Shown piece by piece: positions 29,107 through 40,992 of a DNA stretch of 64,000 nt (its first letter is position 1; the number at the start of each line of letters is the position of its first letter). The notes under the pieces were generated by a model. That model did no database searches. It was given only the letters and a program-made list of their open reading frames with translations, and was not told the origin of the DNA. The position numbers were made by a program, and so were the translations under genes. The stretch covers positions 9,727,147 to 9,791,146 of the forward strand of contig OX030955.1 in assembly GCA_943735955.1 (NCBI GenBank), read 5' to 3'. The stretch comes from Piscicola geometra. Its lineage: Eukaryota; Annelida; Clitellata; Hirudinida; Piscicolidae.

Positions 29107-29820
29107 TTTTTCAGTTTTTTTTGGGCAACCTCCGGACAGAAGGAAACCCACTGAAAGTCTTGCTCCAAATGACATATAACTGCAAATCGTCAGCATAGGA
29201 TAGGGAGTTGAGAGAATGAAAGGAAATGATAGAAGATAGTTCAGAGACGTATAGAATAAAGAACAAAGAACCAAGAATAGAACCTTGAGGAACTCCATAT
29301 GAGTTAGCAGATGGGGTAGAGGTACAGTGATTTGAAGAAACATAAAAAGATCTATTAGATAAATATGACTTAATCCATAAAAATGAAGAATCATTAATAT
29401 TGAAATTATTTTTGCGTAATAGTAGTAATAACGAGTGGTCAACAGTATCAAAAACGCCAGAATAATCTAAGCAGACAAGTACAGAACATATTTTATTTTC
29501 AAAAGCATAAATGAGGTCATTATAAAGTTTCAAGAGGGACGATTCACAGTTATGGCCTAAACGAAAACCAGATTGTAATGAAGGGATAAGGGAGTTATCA
29601 TTTAAATATGAGTAAATTTGTTGATAAACTACTTTTTCTATTATTTTGGATATGAATGATAGATTAGAAATAGGTCTATAACTAGAAATTTGAGATGGGT
29701 CTAAAGAATTATTTTTCAAAGTAGCTATGATAACAGAAGCTTTGTATAAAGTCGGAAATTTAGAAGTAGAGAGAGACAGATTAACAATGAAAAGAATTAT
29801 AGGGTAATAAAATTCGAATT
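29107..29820 (-). pseudogene. CR1/Jockey-type reverse transcriptase fragment
   Basis: A 202-codon frame (29,719-29,111) reading ISSYRPISNLSFISKIIEKV, LQSGFRLGHNCESSLL, LVCLDYSGVFDTVDHSLLLL, NSYGVPQGSILGSLFF and LSYADDLQLYV: the fingers-palm order of CR1-like reverse transcriptases with the Y-A-D-D active site. The usual A-F-D is V-F-D here. Upstream codons in another frame (to about 29,815) continue the N-terminal side. It is cut after YADD at about 29,150, where unrelated sequence starts. Confidence 0.88.
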
Positions 29821-29866
29821 AACCCAACTTGATAGGTCGACTTATTCAAGTTGACTCCCAGGTCTA

Positions 29867-30335
29867 ATTGAGACTGATGAGACGAAAGTTTAAATCAATT
29901 CAAATTTGAGATTTAGCTATAAATAGAGCATAGTCTATATTGATTTATCATCTCCCGAGAAGGACGGATGCCAGAAACAAATTTATCAATGTTTACAATC
30001 CCTTTCTACGTTCCATCTTAGGCAACTATTCATGCTTCATCTTAGGCAACTATGACCATGCTACACATCCAGGGTTACAACAGGCTTATCATTCGATTAT
30101 TAATTGTACTATTGCACATAATGAAACTGTAGTGCCTTATTTAAATAAATAAATAATAAATATATTTTTTCGGATGTTGAAAAAAAACAGCAAAACGTTA
30201 TCTCCCAACTTCTCAACTATTCTTTTAGAAATCAGTTCTTCAAATATTATAATTGAACGAAGCAACTTTCAGAAACGAAACCAACATACAAATGTGCTTA
30301 GAAGACGGATGCATGAATAGAAAATTGAAAAGAAA
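29867..30335 (-). repeat. Dispersed repeat, proximal part (continuation of 24,365-24,752)
   Basis: Reverse complement of 45,660-46,230 and 55,590-56,190, sharing atctcccgagaaggacggat-type sequence, gttacaacaggcttat (cf. agcctgttgtaac) and agcaaaacgttatctccca. An internal local duplication ttccatcttaggcaactat / cttcatcttaggcaactat occurs at 30,010-30,050. Confidence 0.8.
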
Positions 30336-31244
30336 AAAATTATACATCGCAGAGCTGTGAATAAGCTCGTCCCATCTTAGGAACCGTTCATTTTCAGCAA
30401 CCTTCCCCTACAGCTCCAAGAGAAAACATTTGAAAAGAGCCATAATGACATTGAGTCGTAGGTTTCAAATCAAAAAGATGAGCTTGTTGACACTCTTTCA
30501 CACGAGTAAAACGTTAAATGGGTCCTAAATGTGCGAAAATACTGTAAGTTACAGCCTGTAACCATTTGATTAGAGGCGTAAAAGGGTAGTGCTGGTGGGA
30601 TAGAGTTTAAAGGAAGTGGAGTGTGATATGATAGTGGTTGTGGTAGCGTGTAATGCCTTGACATCCAAAAAGAAGACAGACTTACAAAGTCAGTGAAGAA
30701 GGCCACAAGGAAATAATGACAAAACTCGCCATCTATTGAGTGCTTTATAAATCTACTTATTCTATTCACTTATCATTTAAAAACTTACGAACGATTGAAA
30801 CCCTGTAAAGACTTTCAAAAGACTGCCTACTACTGAGATGGTAATGATGATGGGGCTGATTTTATAATAAGAATGGGGTGATAATGATGTTGATGATGCC
30901 ACTTTTACATTATCCCATGAGCACTGCCTCATTTTTCCCGTCAATCTTTTTATCACTAATGCAAAAGAAAATATCTCAAACGTATCCTGCAGCCTCTCAA
31001 ACAATTTCTTTTAAACCTGACTTTGTAATAACAACATTTCTTATGTCATTCTCTTTCACGCCTTTTTGCAGTTTAAAACAATTTTTTTCGATGAAACCGT
31101 TTAATCAATTTTTAAAATTCAATTGAAAACTATGCATATATTCAAAAAATGAGCTCGTTAAGGCACTATTGACTGAACGAACAATTAAAGTCAATTAATC
31201 AAATTAATTATTCAATCAAGCGTCCAATTAGGCATGGAAAGGGA
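30336..31244. other. Intergenic DNA downstream of the protease gene
   Basis: No gene recognised. A GATGAT-rich patch lies at 30,840-30,900. Several polyadenylation-like AATAAA/ATTAAA strings occur minus-strand side of the protease stop codon, but none can be singled out. Confidence 0.5.
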
Positions 31245-33343
31245 CTATTTAGGGGCAACAGAGTCAATCCACTGGTTGAAGTGGGTGATTCTCGAATAGA
31301 CTGACGGGTAAGATGTGTTGCAGCCTCCTCTACCCCATGAAGTAGCTCCGACCAACTCCCATTGCTGGGGGGCAAATTCACATGCGAACGGACCACCACT
31401 GTCACCCTGTTGTGATTGATTGCTATTCATTCAGCCTCAAGATTTTAACTATACAAACACAATTGCACTAATCACACAAACACATTCACACCAACCATAC
31501 AAATACATCACACAATTAAACCTACGTTGCAAGCTCCAACTCTTAGTGAGGGAACGTCGTGGACACAAACGTGACCGTCATTTATGCTCGACCCCCAAAT
31601 TTTCTTACAGTCTAGGTTCGTAATGGCGCCAATTCTCGCCTCCAAGAGAGTGGGTGGTTGGACTGGGGCTGAGTTGGTTTGTTCAGTGTGTCTTCGCTTG
31701 CAAATATTTTTACTTAATTCATAAAATACTTTTATAAAATCTGTAACTCTGAAATGTATTACATAAAAAGCGAAAACACTATTTTGCTTCTTTTTGCCTA
31801 TAAATTCATTACATTTTCTCTTCAACTTTTTCCGTTTTCCCCCAGTTCCTCCACTTACTTCCGTCTCTTCCCCATCCAGTGATGAAGCATTTCTTTCCAA
31901 CTTCGTCAGTCCTCTTGGTTCTCTTGATGTACTTGATGTTCACCTTCCCTGTTGTTTCCCTAATAGGCTCATCCCATGTAATGACGCCGATGTCGTTCGG
32001 AAAGCCGAGAAAGCCGATTCCTACGTATTGGGGGTGCTGGTTGGGAAGATGAAAGCCAATCATCACACGTTTTTGTGTATACAAAGTTTCTTTATCTCGT
32101 TATTTTTTTTGACAAATAAATTTGGACTCAATAAATGATATTTATATTATCGAAGCTTTAGAGTTAATTTTATAATATGAATTAATCATTTTCCCATTTA
32201 TTCTTGCTGACTTTGGTGGCAGTTTTGATTTGTCTTTTAACGCAGTCTCCCTTGGAGCAGTCGAAAGTCTTGTTCGTGGTTCCAGCGACGATGCTGTAAG
32301 TGTCCCTGTATTTGTGAAAAGGAACTTGTTTGAAAATGTAAAAGTCTTTGAGGATTGGTGAGTCAAATGGAAAGGTAAATGTAATAATAGGTTTGAAGGA
32401 CTGTTGTAATGGAGAGGAATGCGTGGATGTGTTAAAGTTTTTTTAATGAATTTGTCACCACCAACATCACCCACAGCCAAACCCCATCTGACAAAAACAA
32501 AACCAATACCAAAGCCAACACTGACTAAGAACACTACCATTTAATACGCCAAGCAAAACAAAAAAAGACAAAGATCACCCACGCAGGTGCTTCGATGCAG
32601 TGAGCGGCTGTAACGGCATGAGTGGGTCCCACAATCGAAGCACCGCAAGTGAACTGTGGAAGGAGGGTTGTGCTTGGAGCCAGTGTTGTCGAATGATGGG
32701 TCAAAAAGAGACAATGCTTGTTGATGAGATGATGGTGGTTAAAAGAGAAAAGGTGTTTTGAAGTGAAAAGGATTTGTTTAAAAAATAAGTAATAACTAAT
32801 TAATTATATGAAAAAGGCAAATAATAAATCAAGAGAGCTCAGAATCCAACATTCAATGATGAAATTTTCTCAAAGTTCTCCTTTAATATTCTAGTTTCCC
32901 AATCAACCGTCTTTCCTATCCCCTTTTCTCCCCCTTCTCTTCCTCAAATCGATATAATTTTTTTCTCTCGCCTTTTCCAATTCCCACTCACCCTTCCGTT
33001 CCTGTAGAGGGCCAGTTGCCATGGATACGCACCATCTTTCGCCACGACACCGTTGACGATGTGCTGAGTTGGGTCAGCGGAAGCTGGAAAAGAAAAGTGT
33101 AAAATATAATAAAATATTGATAAATGAGATAATGAAAAAAATTAAAATAAATAGCGAAAAAGGTTTCAAAGGGAAAAAGAGAGAAATGGGAGAGTGGGGA
33201 GAGAAGAATAAAAGGAGCAGAAGAAGCGATAATTGATAGAACATTGAGGGATGTTGAGAAACCTTGGCTGAGAAACTGTTGTAATATTAAGCGGCAATCA
33301 ACTCACCCAGAGACAACAGGCATAGAGCAATGAAGATTCTCAT
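31245..33343 (-). CDS. Secreted chymotrypsin-fold (S1A) serine protease, 7 exons, 258 aa
   Basis: Exons: 33343-33307, 33083-32992, 32653-32583, 32305-32212, 32036-31859, 31668-31526, 31406-31245; total 777 nt, all GT-AG and in phase. Signal peptide MRIFIALCLLSLASA, then DPTQH and the mature start IVNGVVAKDGAYPWQ. Catalytic triad: His61 in TAAHC, Asp113 in PNDIGVI, Ser208 in GDSGGP. The residue six before Ser208 is Gly202 (position 189) and the pocket wall is SWGRGG with Ser at 226 (PSVY), so trypsin-like Asp189 is absent; chymotrypsin- or elastase-like specificity is inferred. The activation residue is His20 instead of Arg/Lys. The exon 4 donor AAA|gtcagc is the weakest call. It stands head to head with a dead paralogue at 35,654. 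Confidence 0.93.
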
Positions 33344-33440
33344 CTTGAATCGAGCGATGTTTTGTGGTCTTGCTTCTCGTATTTAAAGACATTCTTATCA
33401 ATAAGGTCTGTGAATGTGACAAGTTGAGGTCCGAAGGTTT
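33344..33440 (-). promoter_or_regulatory. Protease promoter block shared with the divergent pseudogene
   Basis: The roughly 90 bases upstream of the start match, in inverse orientation, those before 35,654: gacaagttgag/ctcaatgtgtcac, acagacctTATnnnnAAGAA, tgtctttaaatacgagaagc versus tgtcttttaattcgaaaagc, and acatcgctcga. The candidate TATA element is tttaaata, about 40 bases before the ATG. In the pseudogene copy it reads ttttaatt. Confidence 0.55.
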
Positions 33441-33937
33441 GCAGGATTGAAACCACTTGAAAAATTTAATCTTTTTTATGACGTAAAATGTGTGCTAGTT
33501 TTCATCAGAATTTTTTGAGTATGAGGTTGACAATCGTTATGATGATAATGAAACAATGGTTGTGAAAATAATTGATAAACTTTGATAACAGCTTTTAATT
33601 TCATCCTTTGCTTTCTGAGGCTCTTAGTTATATGAAATTATATTGATTTTCAACGTGTTCCGACAAAATATGCAGAAGATTACGCGGAAAATTTGAATAT
33701 AAACTGTGGGCCAAAAAAACATGCCATTGTATATTTGGAAAATGTAATTCGATTTTCAAATTATTTTCACTGATTGACTGATAAATGAATGAAAAACAAA
33801 ATGGTATGGAAATTATAATTCTGTGTTTTGAAAATATTCTAGAGTTTCATAACTCCATTACTCGTTCAGAATGCATCAGTTTTTGTTTTAAAGCTTATGA
33901 TCTCAAAAACCCACGTTTCCCCCTAATTTAACTCAGT

Positions 33938-33984
33938 ATCAATCAAATAGATTTCTATAGCGCTCTTTCTTCAAATTCAAGACC
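33938..33984 (-). repeat. SINE/LINE 3' tail module
   Basis: atcaatcaaatagatttcta then tagcgctctttcttcaaatt; same module as 6447, without the second half of the hairpin. Confidence 0.8.
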
Positions 33985-34324
33985 ACAAACATTTTTTTTC
34001 CTATGTTTTTAGAAAAATTATTATCATATTATCTCTAAGTTCTCAATTATCATACTCTTATCATCACCGCTTCTTCGAAAGACACTCAACTAACAGTGGC
34101 CCAGGAGTTGAACAGAATAAAATAGAAAGTTTTTATCAAGTTTTTATCAAATTTGAGTAATTCTTTTCAAAATTATTGTTTCATTATCATTAAAACTAAA
34201 GCTGTTCCACGAATTAAAAATTTTAATTGAAAGCAATTGTCATACATCATTTTTAAGCCAGTTACTCAAGCAAAAAAGTAATCCACATATGAAAAAATAA
34301 AAACGAATCCATAAATAATAAAAA

Positions 34325-35515
34325 ATGCAATTGGCACACATCTTTTTTGAGCCAATTATTCGAGCAAACAAGTTTTTTAACATTTGTTGGTTCTAAAGAG
34401 ACTCTTTTCTTGCTAACTCAGTGTCCTGAAAAGCTGAATAGACGTTCACATGGAACTGTACTTGCAGGAGATGACAAGTACTTTCTTGCCAGTTTTGCAA
34501 GATCCGGATATGCCCCTTCGCGTTGTTGCCACCAATCAAGAGAACAACTTTCAAAGCCTACTTCAGATTCTTTTCTAAAACGTTTAATGGTTGATTTAGT
34601 AATCATTGAGGTATCTTAATCTTCAGAATCTGAAGTTACATATGTCTGTAGTCTTTTGTTTAGTGAATGCTATCTAGATTTTGAAGTTTTTTTACTTCTT
34701 ATAGTTTCTTTAACGTATTTTTGAAAAAAAAAATTAATTTTTAAATCGGGGGTTTTGGCAAGAAATTTGGTGTGTGAAAAGAATGACATAAGCTGGATCA
34801 TCTTTTGAAGGGCGTATTTCAATCAATCAATCAAATAGATTTCTATAGCGCTCTTTCTTCAAATTCAAATGGATTTAGTAATCATTGAGGTATTCTCATC
34901 TACAAAATCTAAAGTTACATACGTCTGTAGTCTTTTGTTTGGGGAAGGCTGTATAGTTTTTGAAGTTTTCTTTACTTCTTATAGTTTCTTTAACGTATTT
35001 TTGAAAAAATGTTACATTTTTAAATCGGGGGTCTAATAATTGGGCAATTCTTGACTATTGGATATTCTGATTATTCATTTGCTACTCCAATTTGGCAAGA
35101 AATTTGGTGTGTGAAACGAATGACATAAGCTTCTGAAGTGCGTATTTCTTGTGTAAAGTGACAATTTGCAAGTAACACTATTGAAAATTCCAAGTATTTT
35201 TTACCCCTTAGAAGCTCTGTTGCAAATCTTTAAGAAATGAAAAGTTTTTTGATGAAATGCAATTTTTCCCATTCGTTTGTCGAGAGTAATTTAGTAGTGT
35301 TTGTGTTCACTTGCTGATAATGTAACCAAAACAGCAAAAAAATGTTCAGTTTAGATAAGTTTAAATGTATTAAATTTTTTTAATGGGTTACTTTTTAAAA
35401 ATGCGTTAATTTTTTAAAAATTCGTTACAATATTTAACAGCGTTAAAAGTTTTAAAGTCGTTAATTGATTAACGCGATAATCGAATGTTAACGTAGATGA
35501 AAGCACAGCTCTAAT
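34325..35515 (-). mobile_element. hAT (ZBED-type) transposon remnant between the two protease genes
   Basis: The minus strand at 34,606-34,418 reads SLDWWQQREGAYPDLAKLAR and SSPASTVPCERLFSFSG, the hAT C-terminal dimerisation domain (L-x-W-W ... P-x-L-x-x-L-A-x-x-Y-L ... S-S-x-x-x-x-E-R-x-F-S). A stop codon follows directly and frames shift beyond. Segment 34,590-34,760 is repeated directly at 34,868-35,036 with a SINE tail (34,821-34,868) between. The right end at about 35,400-35,510 has gcgttaatt/gattaacgcg palindromes and agcacagctcta, as in the related repeat ending at about 44,430. Confidence 0.75.
34821..34868 (-). repeat. SINE/LINE 3' tail module
   Basis: caatcaatcaatcaaatag, tttctatagcgctctttc and ttcaaattcaaa; same module as 33938, lying between the two copies of a 170-base direct repeat. 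Confidence 0.8.
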
Positions 35516-35653
35516 TAAAATTATTGCTTCAAAATAAGATTAAAATTTTCAAGACCAAACTATCGGGTCTCAATGTGTCACATTGACAGACCTTATCACC
35601 AAGAATGTCTTTTAATTCGAAAAGCAAGACCGCAAAACATCGCTCGAATCAAG

Positions 35654-37447
35654 ATGAGAATCTTCATTGCTCTATGCCTGTTGTCTCTGGGTGAGTTGCT
35701 TGTCGTTTAATATTAAAACAGTTTCTCAGCCAAGGTTTCTCAACATCCTTCAATGTCTTCAAAATATCTCACTTCTTTTGCTTCTCTCATTCTTCCATCT
35801 CCCATTTCTCTCTTTTTCTCTTTATTTTATTATTAATTTCTCCAATCTCCGATCTTTGATTTTTCTTTTTTTAAATGTTTAGTTTATCAGTTTTTCAACA
35901 ACTTCCTTTCATTTCAAAACATTTCTCTTCTCCTACAACCACTATCCTCCCGTTAACAAGCATCGCATCTTTTTGCCCCATCATTCGACCACACTGGCTC
36001 CAAGCACAACCCTCCTTCCACAGTTCACTTGCGGTGCTTCAATTTTGGGAACCACTCATGCCGTTACAGCCGCTCACTGCATCGAATCACCCGCGTGAGT
36101 GTCCTTTGTCGTTGTGGTTTTATGGTTCGTAGTGTTTTTTGTAGTCAGTTTTAAGGTTCATGTTTTTTGGAGATTAAAGATAGTTTGGTGGTTTTTGTGG
36201 GTGATGTTGGTGGTGATGTTGATGTTAAAGCTGTCAAATTCAAAAAAATTAAATTATTACATTCACTTATTTTTCTTCACTACAACAGTCCCTCGAACTA
36301 GTTTCCTATTTACCTTCCCACCAATCCTCAAACACCTTTATGCTTAATAATTTTTTTCTCCACAACTACAGACAAAGTTACAGCATTGTCGCAGGAACCA
36401 CAAAAAAGACTTTTGACTGCTCCTAAGACAACTGTGTTAAGAGACAAATCAAAACTAAAGTCAAAGTCAAAGTCAGTAAAAATTACTAGAAAAATGATCA
36501 ACTCATAAAAAAAATAACTATAATATTTGTCATTTTTTTACATTTATTTTTTTTAAACCCAACGCCCTTTATAACTTTTCTATAAACAAAAAAGATTAAA
36601 GCTTCATCTCCCGCACACAGCATCCCCTATACGCAGGAATCGGTGCTCTCAGCTATCCAAAAGACATCGGCATAATCACATGGAATGAGCCCATTAGGGA
36701 AACAACAGGAAAAGTAAACATCAAGTACATCAAGAGAACCAAAAGAACTGACGAAATTGAAACGAAATGCTTCATCACTGGATGGGGGAGAGACGGAAGT
36801 AAGTGGAAGAAAGGGGAAAAAACAGATGTAAGTGCAGAAAACTTGTGAAAAATAAAAAAAGTTAAATAGAAAAATTTAACTGATTGAATTATGAAAACTA
36901 GCAAAAAGTTTTTCTCTTAGTACTCAATACATTTCAGAATTACAGACATTTTAAAGTATTTTTAAGTAAGCAAAAACACACTAAACAAATCTATTCAGCC
37001 CCTGTCCAACCATCCACTCTTCTTGAGGCAAGGATTGGTGCCATAACGAACAAAGACTGCGAGAAAATCTGGCAAGGAAGAATCAATAACGGCCACGTGT
37101 GCCTTCACGACGTTCTTGACAAGAGAGTCGGAGCTTGCAACGAGGGTGTTTGTGTGGTCAGTGTGATTGTGTTTGTGGGGAGTAAGTGTAAATGTGTTTG
37201 TGTGGTTGTGTAATTGTGATTATGTTGTTAAAATCTAGAGGAGGAATGACTAAAAATTGACTTCGATTGAACCCCAACTCAACAGGGTGACAGTGGTGGT
37301 CCGTTTGCATGTGAATTTGCCCCCCAGCAATGGGAGTTGGTCGGAGCTACTTCATGGGGTAATGCAGGCTGCAACACATCTTATCCGTCAGTCTATTCGA
37401 GAATCAGCCACTTAAAACAATTTATCGACTACGTTTCCCGTAAATAG
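35654..37447 (+). pseudogene. Inverted paralogue of the S1A protease: pseudogene with three lesions
   Basis: Remaining exons: 35654-35690 (MRIFIALCLLSL, identical signal peptide), 36024-36094 (TAAHC), 36372-36459, 36621-36798 (KDIGII with Asp), 36999-37141 and 37286-37447 (GDSGGP to TAG), each homologous and mostly equal in length to the intact gene. Lesions: (1) the activation-site exon with IVNG is absent between 35,690 and 36,024, and skipping it breaks phase; (2) exon 4 has an in-frame TAA at 36424-36426, where the intact gene has AAG; (3) the donor after the exon ending at 37141 reads GA instead of GT, so joining to GDSGGP is lost. Encoded residues otherwise remain highly similar, so inactivation looks recent. 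Confidence 0.9.
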
Positions 37448-38090
37448 GTCCTTTCCATGACTAAGTCGACGCTTAATTGAAATAATAGGGTTAATGGACT
37501 GTAATTGGTCGCTCAATCAATTGTGTCTTAACGAATTCATTTTTTTGAATGATAACTATATTTATCCATATATTAACAGTTGTCTTTTCTTTAATACTTG
37601 ACCATATGGTTTTCTTGGATAAAACTAGAGCATTGTGTTAAGCCTTCTTCCCTCTTTCCTAAAACTGACACCTTGAGTTTAAAATCTTGCAAGCCAAAAC
37701 TTATGCTTTTAAAGCTGTAATTAAACAAAGGAATAAAGCGGAAAAACAAATCGGGTTTAATAGACATGAATTAAACTCAAAAGAACTAGTGGCCGAGTGG
37801 TTAATGACTCGCAGCTCATAACCTAGTCTTGGGCTCGTTTTCCACTAAAAGTTAGATCAATAACTTTTTTTATTTCCAGTTTTGTCCCAATCTTGGCACT
37901 TTTTCTAGTTTCGTTTTCTTCCCGTTGGTCATCAGAATTGTAATTCCCGATTTGACCCGTTTTCTAAACTTTTTGACCCAGTCTCGAACCATTTCCAAAC
38001 TTCAAAATTCTTTTGTGATACTGTCCCAAGGTCTTTTCACAAGGTAGCACATTTTTTACTTTCAAACTTCGGCCCTATGAAGCTCTAGGA
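37448..38090. repeat. Degenerate repeat DNA (tRNA-like head, decayed GGGTACCC-family hAT)
   Basis: At 37,790-37,835 agtggccgagtggttaatga resembles a tRNA box A. At 37,895-38,020 the sequence (cccgttggtcatcagaattg, ttttgacccagtctcgaacc) is a diverged inverse of 14,640-14,760, so it is an old copy of that hAT family. No ends can be defined. Confidence 0.5.
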
Positions 38091-38092
38091 TC

Positions 38093-38158
38093 AATGAGCG
38101 CTCTTGAATTTGAGGAAAGAGCGCTATAGAAATTGATTTGATTGATTGATTGATTGAT
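38093..38158 (+). repeat. SINE/LINE 3' tail module
   Basis: atgagcgctcttgaatttga, ggaaagagcgctatagaaat and (ttga)n; complete hairpin plus tail. Confidence 0.87.
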
Positions 38159-38159
38159 G

Positions 38160-40985
38160 AGCTATTTAGCCACTTGAATAAACCCCTCACTTACAGCAGT
38201 AACAGAGGCTTCTATGTCTTGAGAACATAATAAAATGATGGCTTTGCATATACTGCTTTACAAGCCAGAAGAAATATAAAAAATTAGAGAAAAAAATGTG
38301 TTTTGACTTTGTGTATTTACAGTTGGACTTTCCATGCGTGACTTTGTATATATTAACATGCCTGAATAAGCAAGAGCTGAACATTTTAATTAACACTTTA
38401 AATGCTTTTTTTAGAGCATGAAAAACAAATGTTCAAAATAACATAATGAAAACTTAAAAGTTGAACAACCTTAAAATTGAAGCCATTATCATCACCAATT
38501 TCAAGTTTAAGACATTTTCACGTTGTTTCCTAATCGCACAAATTGTTCTTTTTAAAATAAGACGTGTAATTCACATTCAGCTAAAGAAAACCTAATGTTA
38601 TAAAGTATGCAGAAATTCACGAAAATCGGGATGCTAGCAGTAAGTCCAAATGCTGGTAACATTTCAGTGAGAGCGTGAAAACAAGTCAAGTCTCTTGTAA
38701 CATAACACCATTCAACCAGATTATGTGAAGCAGTTTGTGTAATCGTTCGTATAAAAGAGGATTCCGCATAAGAAAAGTTTTACTGTATAACGGAGAGCAG
38801 GACAAAATGCCCATGTTAAGGAATTTGTAGTACTGCTTCTAAATGATGAAGAGATAAATAACAAAAAAAATTCATTAAATACTTCAATATCTTAGCTATG
38901 CTCACTATTATTTTCAATTTTCTAATTATACATTTTCTAGTTTGAAAAATGATTCTCCCGAAGGTATTTAAAAGGGCGTCTAACAACTTTTATTTCTTGA
39001 ACTTTATTTTTGATCATTTAAAGAAATTTAGCAATGAAAAAGAAGAGACCGGAGCAAGATGACCTAGTTAACGATTTTTGTCGTTTTGTTGTTTTAATTT
39101 TAAAGATAAAAAACTTTTTTTTTTCATGAACTTTCATTTGTTATGATAAATATATCAACATTTACTTTAAAAATAGATATAACTAAGAATTAGTTTCATT
39201 TTTCTACAGCCCAACTAAATTTCCATCTTGCCCCAGCACCGAAGCAACACTGAAAAAATCTAAAATTTTAATCTTCTCAATATTTTAAATGGTTAAACAA
39301 ATTATAATTTTTTTTTAAATTTTGAAAATATAAAATTAAAGTTAATAAATTGTAATATCATGAAAATAGGATGAAATCTAGACATTATCTATAATTATCG
39401 TAATTATTTATAATTATCGTAATTATCTATAATTTACAGCATTAATTCTTTGCGGTAAATTCTTACTTTATATTAATTAACTAATGATTATGCAGCACAA
39501 AAGCTCTAGTATTATAATCATATTTGTTTCTGAAAATTCTGAAAAACGAGTTAAGATGACAAGCATGTCATCTTGCCCCGAACTGCTTAGTTACAAATTT
39601 TCTAATTATTGCTATGTAGGAAGTCAACAAATTGATAACCTGATGTTAATAGGTAGTATTATAAATAAACTAATAATAAATATATTTTTCAAACGAAATA
39701 TGTTATCTATTTCTGCAGCAAAGCTTATTTAAACGTGCATAAAAGTTATACCGTGACCACGGAAAACAATCCAAGCTTCACAACTAGAACAAAAATAGTG
39801 ATTTCAGCGTTTGCATACTATTACTTGACGAAAAGGAGGTAGGAGAGCCAGTATTGTTTATTTCATGCTTTTAACTGAAAATATAAGACATTTTTCATCT
39901 TGCCCGGCTTGTCCATTTTGCCCCGGTCTCCAATACACATATATCTTTCATAGTCTCTTTCTATCTATTACAGTTTTCATGCGTTCTTTTTTAAAAAATT
40001 TCAAAAAACATGTTAACATTTGGTTTATTAAATCCACTGACATGTCCTGCACTGGTTGGCTCTGGACACTTGATAGATATAACAGAGTGCCTTTTCAAAC
40101 ATTCGTTTAGCCAGTCTTTTCCAAATTTAAAGTTTTTTCTTTAAAAAGATGTGCAACGCCTATTTTTTCAGCAATATAAAAAGCCAGTTCTTGAAGTTCA
40201 GTTTTTTAAACCGATACAAACATTTTTTATTGTTTATTGTTTGTTGAATTGAAGCTGTTTCGAGATGACCATCTAATAGACACAAATGTCTGCCTATCGA
40301 TCCAGGCATTTTTTACTTGTTCTCTAATGATTTTTCAAAAAACTTCAATTATAAATTCTGCTTCCATTTTGCTTATTTTCTTTTCAACAACGTCATTAAT
40401 AGCATTCTTCAAGGCTATTATAGCCCTATGGTACTATATTAGTGCCATAGCTGACCCTATTGGTCTTTATCTTATAAGTGCTAACCATGAAAACCTGAAA
40501 TCATTGAAAATAAATTAATGAGATTAGATGTGGGCGTCTTGCACCGTAGGTATATATTCAAAATTTATTTATAAACTCAATGTTATGAATTAGAAATTAT
40601 ATGTTATTTTTACTGTAATGGATGCAGCATATAAACTTTTTTTTTAAAAATACAAGTTAATTATAAATATATTTTAAAATAGGAAGCATAAGAACAAACT
40701 TTCTAACCAAACTAACATCAATCTATCAAAAAGAGAAATTTTTGCATTTGATGACTAAAAACGAATTAAAAGTTAGCAAGAAATGGTTTTTAATTAAAGA
40801 AATTAATTATTTCGAAAAAACTGTGTTTTTAAAAAATCTATAGCGCATTTTTAAATTTTAAAAAACATTTATCGACATTTTTCATTAATATCAACACCAC
40901 ATGACGTTTTGTTAAAAACAACTTTGCTACGTTTGTTTTGGAAACGTAAAAAAAGTATTTAAGACGATTAAAAGCAGAAAAAGAA
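38160..40985. other. AT-rich intergenic DNA, no gene recognised
   Basis: Open frames of 60-93 codons at 39,484, 39,865 and 40,237 have hydrophobic, low-complexity translations and no recognisable domain. Short local repeats (ataattatcgtaattat) occur at 39,390-39,430. Confidence 0.5.
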
Positions 40986-40992
40986 GTAGAAA

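Larger units (their letters stand above)
24753..29866. mobile_element. 5.1-kb hAT-like element with perfect 8-bp target duplication, filled with nested transposons
   Basis: Starts cagacctgggagtcgaa and ends ttgactcccaggtcta, inverted terminal repeats of about 16 bases with 2-3 mismatches. It is flanked on both sides by attgagac (24745-24752 and 29867-29874), an 8-bp duplication as hAT transposases make. The flanks join into one repeat known uninterrupted at 45.6-46.6 kb. Its own subterminal part has a 35-base direct repeat (gaaactgacttctggaaaca twice, 24809-24880). The interior holds a hAT transposase remnant, a second hAT family member and two non-LTR retrotransposon fragments, so most of its length is secondary insertion. 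Confidence 0.88.
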
